Assembly: GCA_964059195.1 (NCBI GenBank)
Contig: CAXKWD010000002.1
Span: 154,583,042 to 154,647,041, forward strand
Length of the DNA: 64,000 nt
Direction: 5' to 3'
Source: Ectobius pallidus
Lineage: Eukaryota; Arthropoda; Insecta; Blattodea; Ectobiidae
Program-made: the position numbers and the translations under genes
The notes under the pieces: generated by a model
Databases searched by the model: none
Seen by the model: the letters and a program-made list of their open reading frames with translations, nothing else
Told to the model about the DNA's origin: nothing
Part shown: positions 57,845-64,000 of the stretch, one piece after another
Position numbering within the stretch: the stretch's first letter is position 1
Layout of the letters: every line of letters starts with the position of its first letter

Positions 57845-58900
57845 CTTATGGCGTAACAGCCCTGAATCGGGCCTTAGCTTCCATTATCGCCTTCCTCCAT
57901 TTCTCTCTGTTAGCTGCTGCAGTCTCCCAGTGTTTGGTCTGTAGCAGGGTTGCTGCTAAGGCTTCTTTCCAGCGATCTATGGGTCTCCCCACTGGCCTTC
58001 TGCCTTTATATTTGGCCTGCATTACCCTCTTAGGTATGCGATGTTTTGGTATTTCTATAAACTCGCGAATTACCTATGGGTAAATTATCCAATGAACACA
58101 ATTTACAAAAGAATAACACCACACAAACACAAATAATTTAAAGATAGCAATCACTTACACTTATGGCGAGTTTCTAGATAAATGTCCTCTGGGTAAATTT
58201 GAAAATGACAGAAAAAATGTTCCTACAAACTCGGGCTAGATCTTTCCAAGGGTAAATCGTCGGGTTAATTTATCCTTTCATGGTTGGCTGGATAAAATTT
58301 AACCTCTTTGTAGGATCAATAATAATTTAAACAATGAGAATCAAAACCTTCTGAATTAAATTAACTGTAAAACTCCAAGGCCTTGCTCATTATATCATTG
58401 TGGGTGAAATGGAACTAATTTGCCCGTGAATAATTTGCCCATGAATAATTTACCCATAGGTAATTCACAAGTTTGTAGAAACCGGGCATAGTCGTCTTAA
58501 GTATGATCTATCCTTCCGAGGCTTAGCGATTGGTTTCTGAACCTTTTCATTTTTACGATACAGGGTTGTTGGCCCTGCGACCAACCCCCAACCTGGAGGG
58601 CCAGGTCATTTGATTTTGGGGTTTTCGTCCCCTAGGCTGATTGCTTTCTCTACAGCTATGGAGTTCAGCCTACCCCTCCCTAACAGAGGTAATCTCTTCC
58701 GCCGTTTGGATTCTCACTCTTCCGCCTTCAGAGCCGTTGGATATCCTCTTCTGGATTGCTTCTTTGTCTGGATCCTCGCCTTGGCCTGCCCGGCAAGGGT
58801 GTCCCTACCAGTAGCTGTGCTACCGCCAGTATAGCCCAAGGTATCATCGGACCACACAGACCCTCCCACCAACGATAAGGTCATGCAACCCCTAGGGAGG
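57845..58900 (-). pseudogene. Second non-LTR relic, opposite strand, split by a MITE
   Basis: Minus strand 58020-57848 reads AKYKGRRPVGRPIDRWKEAL, HWETAAANREKW, then RKAIMEAKARFRAVTP and stop. Upstream on the same strand (58560-58484) is DRSYLRRLC. With the MITE at 58048-58483 removed the two join as a continuous reading (LCPKHRIPKRVMQ). Further upstream (58900-58560) is GC-richer sequence of the same element without a clean frame. It is C-terminal and 3' sequence only. Confidence 0.65.
58048..58483. mobile_element. MITE in the minus-strand non-LTR relic
   Basis: Inverted ends GGTATTTCTATAAACTCGCG and its diverged inverse (CACAAGTTTGTAGAAACC), with ATTACCTATGGGTAAATTA adjoining on both sides. 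Interior copies of GGGTAAATT-type motifs. Target duplication not resolved (2 bp GG at most). Confidence 0.75.
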
Positions 58901-60194
58901 GTCGGAATATTCAGTTAGGTTGCTGAGGAATTGTGTATTGCCATTGAGAAAGTTAGTAAGCAAGTAATGATGATTATGATGATGATAATAATAATAAAAC
59001 AATAATAATTATATATAGTTGGAATGAAAGGAATCGCGATATTACGACTCAAAAAGTTAATCCCAATATTCAGCTTACGTCAAGCTACATCGCGCGCTGT
59101 TCACTTAGGAAAGAAAGTAGGAATCCCTGGATTTACTGTTCGTGGGAGTTTTGAATGATGATAAAAATTAATTTCACACTTTTCACTACAATTTTGTCGC
59201 TGGAAGATTTTATGTCGACTTAAAAAACGAAATTCAGCCAGCAACGACATTTTCCAATGCAAAAAAAATACTCTTACCTTGTCTGACAAATTATTTTCTT
59301 TATAACCACGACTTTTAAAATATCGGTAAATTCTAAGAACCAGCATTGCCTATAAGGACAAACGAATAACTGAGATTTTTTCGTCGCAATTGTTTCAGTT
59401 TTTTGTACTTTAATGTTCGGAACGAAAAATATGTTAACATTCTCGTTAAGAAAAAATTCAAATTTTTATAATTTAAACAGAAATCAAAGAAAATATAAGA
59501 CTTTCGTGTTTACCATCTTATTCATAAAATTTCATATAGAAATGCATATTGCTATTTCACTTTGGTCATATTCTGAAAATAAGCATATCTGGCAACAGCG
59601 CGGGGATTCTCCATAAGACCTGTAGTGCCTTCACGACGTGAAAAGGACAATAGCTATAAATAAATTATCCTTCTCTACTGGATGCTATCCCCAAAGCCGT
59701 AATTATTGAAACAGAGTGGATGGAGTGCTTCGAAAGGGTTTGTTGATGGGTTTGGATGTTCCAGTTATTCCCAACATCCGGACGGTCATTTGATGCTACA
59801 TGCAATAATTCGTTCATATCTTATGTGGGCCGGACCAGTGGTCATGACCCATGAGGACAAAACTGGAGTTCTACTTCCAGTGACCTAAAAATGTGTTTGA
59901 ACTGTCTACACCTAGAATCCATTTTAACATGTTTTAGCAGCAAAAGTAAGGATTCTATTAAAATTAAACAAACCTGATTAAACTATTGAAAATACTACTT
60001 GGCATGTTATGTACTTAATTTGTTCATTGCTTACATTTACTTGTGCGTAGGAAGTTACATTTGGGCGATGTGTAAGCATATCAATGATTATGTTATATTG
60101 TATTCTATTCTGTTCTGAAGGCCGTTCTTGTTCACATGTTATTACTTATCCATAAGTAATGTTCATGCCAACATATCGGTTTCGTAGGATTATT
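58901..60194. other. No gene recognised
   Basis: No convincing coding sequence or repeat structure. A short ATG/ATA-rich run lies at 58967-59000. Confidence 0.45.
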
Positions 60195-60300
60195 AACACA
60201 TCGGCCTGAGTGGAGAAGTCTATAAACCATTGGCTTTCTGTTTCTAAATTCGTTAATTCGATCTTGGCCCGAATTTAATAATAATAATAAATAAATAAAA
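60195..60300 (+). repeat. tRNA-like SINE, second copy of the 26095 type
   Basis: CATCGGCCTGAGTGGAGAAG...AATTCGATCTTGGCCCGAA matches the head of the SINE at 26095 and ends in (AATAAT)n/(AAAT)n. Confidence 0.65.
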
Positions 60301-60362
60301 TTTGTAAATTAAACTTGTCAGACGAAATCCTGGCTCATCGGTGATTATTACAGGACTAAGTA

Positions 60363-60488
60363 CTGTCTAGCGGTGAGCGGAAGTCCGAGCTGAGGCATAG
60401 TGGGGGGAAAGACAAAGCATGTAAATGCAATTGCATGGTAAAGGTAGTGAGGGAACGCTAGCTCGGCCTTCAGCTTGCCGCTAGACAG
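60363..60488. mobile_element. Small hairpin MITE, TA-flanked
   Basis: CTGTCTAGCGGTGAGCGGAA at the left pairs with the right end GCCGCTAGACAG over about 33 bp with a few mismatches. TA lies on both sides (60361-60362, 60489-60490). 126 bp, non-coding. Confidence 0.8.
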
Positions 60489-60782
60489 TAGCCAATATGC
60501 AACGGTAATTAAATAACCATAAACAGCATTATGAATATGTATAAAATTACAGCTCACAATGGGTAGTAGATGGAATTGACGTTTTTTATGACCGCACTAC
60601 AAAGCTATTTATTCAAACTCAAAAGAAAGGTGTTGTATAAGATATTGTTAATAATATTGATTACGTAGTCTTCCGGATTAGAGAAACACAGATCAACAGA
60701 AACCGCTTTGTTTTGATGCAAGTCGGGACGCTTCATGGCTTGGATACAGTATATTACATACTACAGTCCACTTTTAATTTCT
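60489..60782. other. Nothing recognised
   Basis: Short unannotated stretch between the MITE and the dispersed repeat. Confidence 0.5.
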
Positions 60783-60912
60783 CGCATATAGGCTACGTAG
60801 TATAGAGAAAGTATTGTGATCGTGACAAAAAATCGAAATACCGATAACACCGGGAAAGCATGTTTCACGATGCCTAGAAACCGAAAAACATGTTTTTGGA
60901 ATGACGTCTGTC
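60783..60912 (+). repeat. Dispersed repeat fragment, copy of 36100-36238
   Basis: CATATAGGCTACGTAGTATA through GGAATGACGTCTGTC, nearly the same as at 36104-36238. It is cut at GTCTGTC by the left end of element T. Confidence 0.88.
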
Positions 60913-63900
60913 GGGTCATTCCATGTGAAATCAACCAATAAAAGAATTAATTTGGACCTTACCCCTTTAGATTTCAAAGATATTTGGTACAGTTGTTATA
61001 GCCATAGAACAGATGAAAAATACAAAATTTTAAATTTTTTGGACTAATAGTTTTTTAGTAATAGCCATTCAAAAACTTAAAAAATCGTATTTTTTGCAAA
61101 ATTTTGATGCAGTAAAAATGCTATAACTTAAAAACTATTAGGCCTAGAGAGCTCAAACTTGTTTTATTCTCTTCAGTTTTTAATGGGCTTTAACCTGATA
61201 TATAACATGACTGTCTTTCATTAACTTCAATTTTTTTGGAACAAGTTAAAAAATATATTTTTGAAAATCTCAAAAACACCCCTTTTAATTTAAAAAAAAT
61301 ATATATGTTATTTGTATACTAATAGGCTACCTATATACTAAGTTTCATAATGGACTTACAATGGACTCAGCTAAAAAAAAATAAAGCCTTCATAGTGCTT
61401 AAGCCAAATTTACTGATAAATGTCACCCAAGAGTGAGCATTTAATATTAAGTTTTTAAATACGAATAACATCAATGTTTTATAACTGAATAATGAGAATG
61501 TATACATATTTAACTCAGTAACCCTATAGTTACTTGTTATAGTTGTTTATTAATTAAATATTTTGAAGTTTTAATGTGTTTGTAATAACATCCTCCACAA
61601 TACTTCTTAACATATAAATTGCATAACTGAACACAGAAAACCTTTAACACAAGTCTAAGCTATACACTAGTAGGCTATTTACTTATCAGTTTTCAGGAAG
61701 GAACAGGCTTTGAATTATTTTACAAATAAAATTGTTGAATTGTTGCCATAGGCTATTTACTAAAAAGTAATTTCCACAAATTGTATTCATAAAATTATAG
61801 CAAGTTTTTAACAAATCTTAGTATTAGTAGTAATATCACATTGTTTAAGAGTTTTCATTTACCTGTATATTGTTTATGTAGGCCTAATGTTGTTTCTGTA
61901 ACGCTTTCACTCAGTCTTGATTTCTTAAAAATCTTTCTAAAGCATGTGATGAAGCACTAATTTCAGTTTTACTTAACGTGTACACTCTTCCAGTTGCTGT
62001 CACAGGATTTACTACTCCTAGAATTGATTTACTGGGTACTGTTAGCATGTCATTTGGTTTGGGGTAAAAAAATGAGGGGGATGGCCCCTTAGGATGTAAA
62101 AAGCTAACTTTAAATTCATTTTCATCATTTTTTTTAAGAACAGAAGCAAGCCACCATGATTTGTCGTAGACTACTATAACATATCCAGAGTCAATTTTCT
62201 GTAAATCTGTAGGTGTTAAGTAATCAACTTTTGTTACAATTTCTGTCACACTTTGTGCACTTGATGAGAATGACTTTGTAATAAGACGATTTTCAGAAAT
62301 CGGTATAAACGTATGGAGTTTGTGAGTACCTTCAATTGTTTTTGAATCATTGAATCTCGGAAGAAGTTTCTTTTCAGCTGCATCGTAATCATCAACTGTG
62401 CAGTATTCAAAGTCTATACCGGGAATATTGTCGTTAGCAAACTCAAAAAGCTGTTTTGGTGTTAGTATTTGGTCATTGTATGGTCTTTGCAAACTAGCTT
62501 TGGAAGCTAGTCTTTTAACTGTGCCACCTAATCCATCGCAGGCACTCTTGCCGTGTGATGTAGCGAAGAACTGCCATTCTGCTTCTACTTGAAAATCATT
62601 CTTGTGTAGGCACAGATTAAAAAAATTCTTTCTGTTTTTATACTGCGCAGCACTGCCGTCAGAAAAGTAAGTGATTTTGCTTAACTCGAATGGTAGTGTA
62701 TCTTTCAGTATTTGTATCAGTTTTCTTTGAAAAGCATAGAATGCTACTGTATTGTGTAGCAAACACTCTGAAATGAAAACATACTCCATATGTCGTAGTT
62801 TTTCTTGCCACTTATAATATACAATAAATGGGTGCAGTGTGGCTTGGCTACTCGTCCAGTGATATGATTGCACTTCGTCCTGCAATACAAATGAATAATT
62901 TTCTGCAAAGTCACAGTTAATGATAAGCTCACCTTCCACCAGGTTTTCCTTACATTCTAAGAAGTAATCTTTCTGTTGTAATGCAATAAATGAACGAGTT
63001 TTCAGTTTTAAGAGACTTTCCATAAAATCTTCTATGAAATCATCAATTTCTTTCACAACTGTTTCCATCATACATCTGTCTACTGTCACCCATTGCTTGA
63101 ATGCTACCTCATCAATTACCTCGTTTTGAAATATCTCAGCCAATGCTTCTTTCAGGTATGTTGTCCCTGGACACTTGCTGCAATCATTCATGTAACATTG
63201 AGGGGCCGGAGGGTTACACATAATTTTTGCTAGGAAAGTGTGATATGTTTTAAGAGGTGATCCATCCAAATTAAAATTTTGTATCCCTGAACCAGCTATC
63301 ATCAATTTCACATTTTGATGCACAGTACACACACATACTGTGTGAGTTCCGCTTTTACCAGCTAAAATACAATTTTTAGGTCTTAACTCACAAAATTTTG
63401 AGAAGCCAATTCGTTGAGTTGGATGTTTTTCTTTAAAAGCTTGATAAATTTCATTTAGGTTAGCTAAAACTAAACGCTTCTGCACTTGAATTTTCAATCC
63501 CTTATTCCTGATTGTAACACAATCTTTCTTACCAGGCATAATCCTACTTACGTCATCCTCTTGATAAAAATCTTTAACAACCTGTGCAGTATCTTCACTT
63601 AATGTTTTGCCAGGCTTTGGATTCGTGGTTGAAAGAACTCCCTTTTCATATACTAATTTTTTTACAGCTCGAGCCATATAATTAGTGACACCAAACTCTT
63701 CTTCAATTTTTTTACAGGTCCAACTTTGGGGTAACACTGATAAAATAGTCATTTTTTCACTTCGCTTAGTTGTTTGGGCAAATTTTTTTTTCAATTGTTC
63801 AATAATTTCAGACTCACATTTTTCTTCTTTGTTTTCTTCTTCGTTTTCGTTCTTAGAAGAAACTAATTGGTTTTCCAAGCTTGTCACTATTTTCTCAATC

Positions 63901-64000
63901 TTTTTTGTGGAATAACTTTCTACAACAAGTTTTTTCTTTTTTATTGGGGATTCACCAATAAGTTCCAGTGATTTATTCAAGTAATCTATTGATGTTCCTG
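60913..64000 (-). mobile_element. Element T: autonomous-type member of the A/B family, right side off window
   Basis: The left end GGGTCATTCCATGTGAAATC matches A and B. About 1 kb of AT-rich non-coding sequence with internal similarity to the A arms follows (for example AAATCAACCAATAA). The transposase gene then runs inward on the minus strand and continues past the edge. The element inserted in the GTCTGTC tract of a dispersed repeat; a 4-bp TGTC (60909-60912) would be the duplication if the other end matches. Confidence 0.8.
61911..64000 (-). CDS. Transposase-like protein, partial at its N-terminus
   Basis: The frame is open from the window edge to the stop at 61911-61913. The TTG at 63980 is not a start, because codons before it stay open and read SIDYL, in keeping with the family. 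Counting from 63980: a basic, Glu/Lys-rich region (14-75); a helix-turn-helix-like segment (about 86-109); RPKNCILAGKSGTHTVCVCT (about 200-219); a cysteine cluster CNPPAPQCYMNDCSKC (255-270); and probable catalytic acids in CDFAEN (D357), YFSDG (D441) and ACDGLGG (D482). I know this as a widespread uncharacterised invertebrate transposon protein (cc8K15.2-like). Sequence identity with relics in A and B, and the shared termini, show it is the transposase of that family. No stop or frameshift in about 690 codons: the least damaged gene in the window. Confidence 0.85.
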   Translation of the reverse strand, partial: GTSIDYLNKSLELIGESPIKKKKLVVESYSTKKIEKIVTSLENQLVSSKNENEEENKEEKCESEIIEQLKKKFAQTTKRSEKMTILSVLPQSWTCKKIEEEFGVTNYMARAVKKLVYEKGVLSTTNPKPGKTLSEDTAQVVKDFYQEDDVSRIMPGKKDCVTIRNKGLKIQVQKRLVLANLNEIYQAFKEKHPTQRIGFSKFCELRPKNCILAGKSGTHTVCVCTVHQNVKLMIAGSGIQNFNLDGSPLKTYHTFLAKIMCNPPAPQCYMNDCSKCPGTTYLKEALAEIFQNEVIDEVAFKQWVTVDRCMMETVVKEIDDFIEDFMESLLKLKTRSFIALQQKDYFLECKENLVEGELIINCDFAENYSFVLQDEVQSYHWTSSQATLHPFIVYYKWQEKLRHMEYVFISECLLHNTVAFYAFQRKLIQILKDTLPFELSKITYFSDGSAAQYKNRKNFFNLCLHKNDFQVEAEWQFFATSHGKSACDGLGGTVKRLASKASLQRPYNDQILTPKQLFEFANDNIPGIDFEYCTVDDYDAAEKKLLPRFNDSKTIEGTHKLHTFIPISENRLITKSFSSSAQSVTEIVTKVDYLTPTDLQKIDSGYVIVVYDKSWWLASVLKKNDENEFKVSFLHPKGPSPSFFYPKPNDMLTVPSKSILGVVNPVTATGRVYTLSKTEISASSHALERFLRNQD

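Overview
The window looks like repeat-saturated nuclear DNA of a large arthropod genome, most likely an insect. A polyneopteran such as a cockroach is possible, but that is inference from the repeat types. It is AT-rich, with tRNA-derived SINEs, many hAT elements, Tc1/mariner and pogo relics, and non-LTR retrotransposon relics that carry an RNase H domain. I found no convincing host gene: every recognisable protein is a transposon protein and nearly all are broken. The only long open coding region is a transposase at the right edge (61911-64000, minus strand), which runs off the window.

Layout. 1-5.9 kb: a SINE and two hAT-type elements (820-1773, 3434-3977). 6.1-12.8 kb: two long-inverted-repeat elements, A and B. 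Their termini (GGGTCAWTCC...) and transposase remnants match the element T at 60.9-64 kb. 12.8-17.5 kb: element C, a long-TIR element with an XPG/FEN1-like nuclease relic, interrupted by a TA-flanked element that itself holds a hAT. 17.8-18.5 kb: a foldback. 19.06-22.25 kb: a pogo-like element with a C-terminal PHD finger and two in-frame stops. 22.3-26.9 kb: mostly nothing recognisable. 27.9-35.5 kb: two hAT-bounded blocks (H2, H3). H3 holds a THAP-domain relic split by another hAT, which in turn holds a repeat-R copy. 35.9-43.8 kb: a repeat-R copy split by an internally deleted mariner, which contains element D (kin of C), which contains a SINE and a MITE. 44.3-47.3 kb: more R copies, a perfect 232-bp tandem duplication and a Tc1-like relic. 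49-53.3 kb: a degenerate non-LTR retrotransposon with a hAT MITE in its zinc-knuckle region. 57.4-58.9 kb: two non-LTR C-terminal relics tail to tail. 60.9-64 kb: element T.

Two observations stand out. First, the palindrome TAGGCCTA is greatly over-represented (17 copies by eye). In three places where two homologous copies can be compared, one copy differs by exactly a GGCCTA hexamer after a TA, as if GGCC had been inserted with a TA duplication. Second, C and D share termini (TAGTCCA...), 3-bp target duplications and one protein family (DxD-VLVL, GCD, LPPT and cysteine-rich motifs). This suggests an Academ-like DNA transposon lineage with very long inverted repeats.
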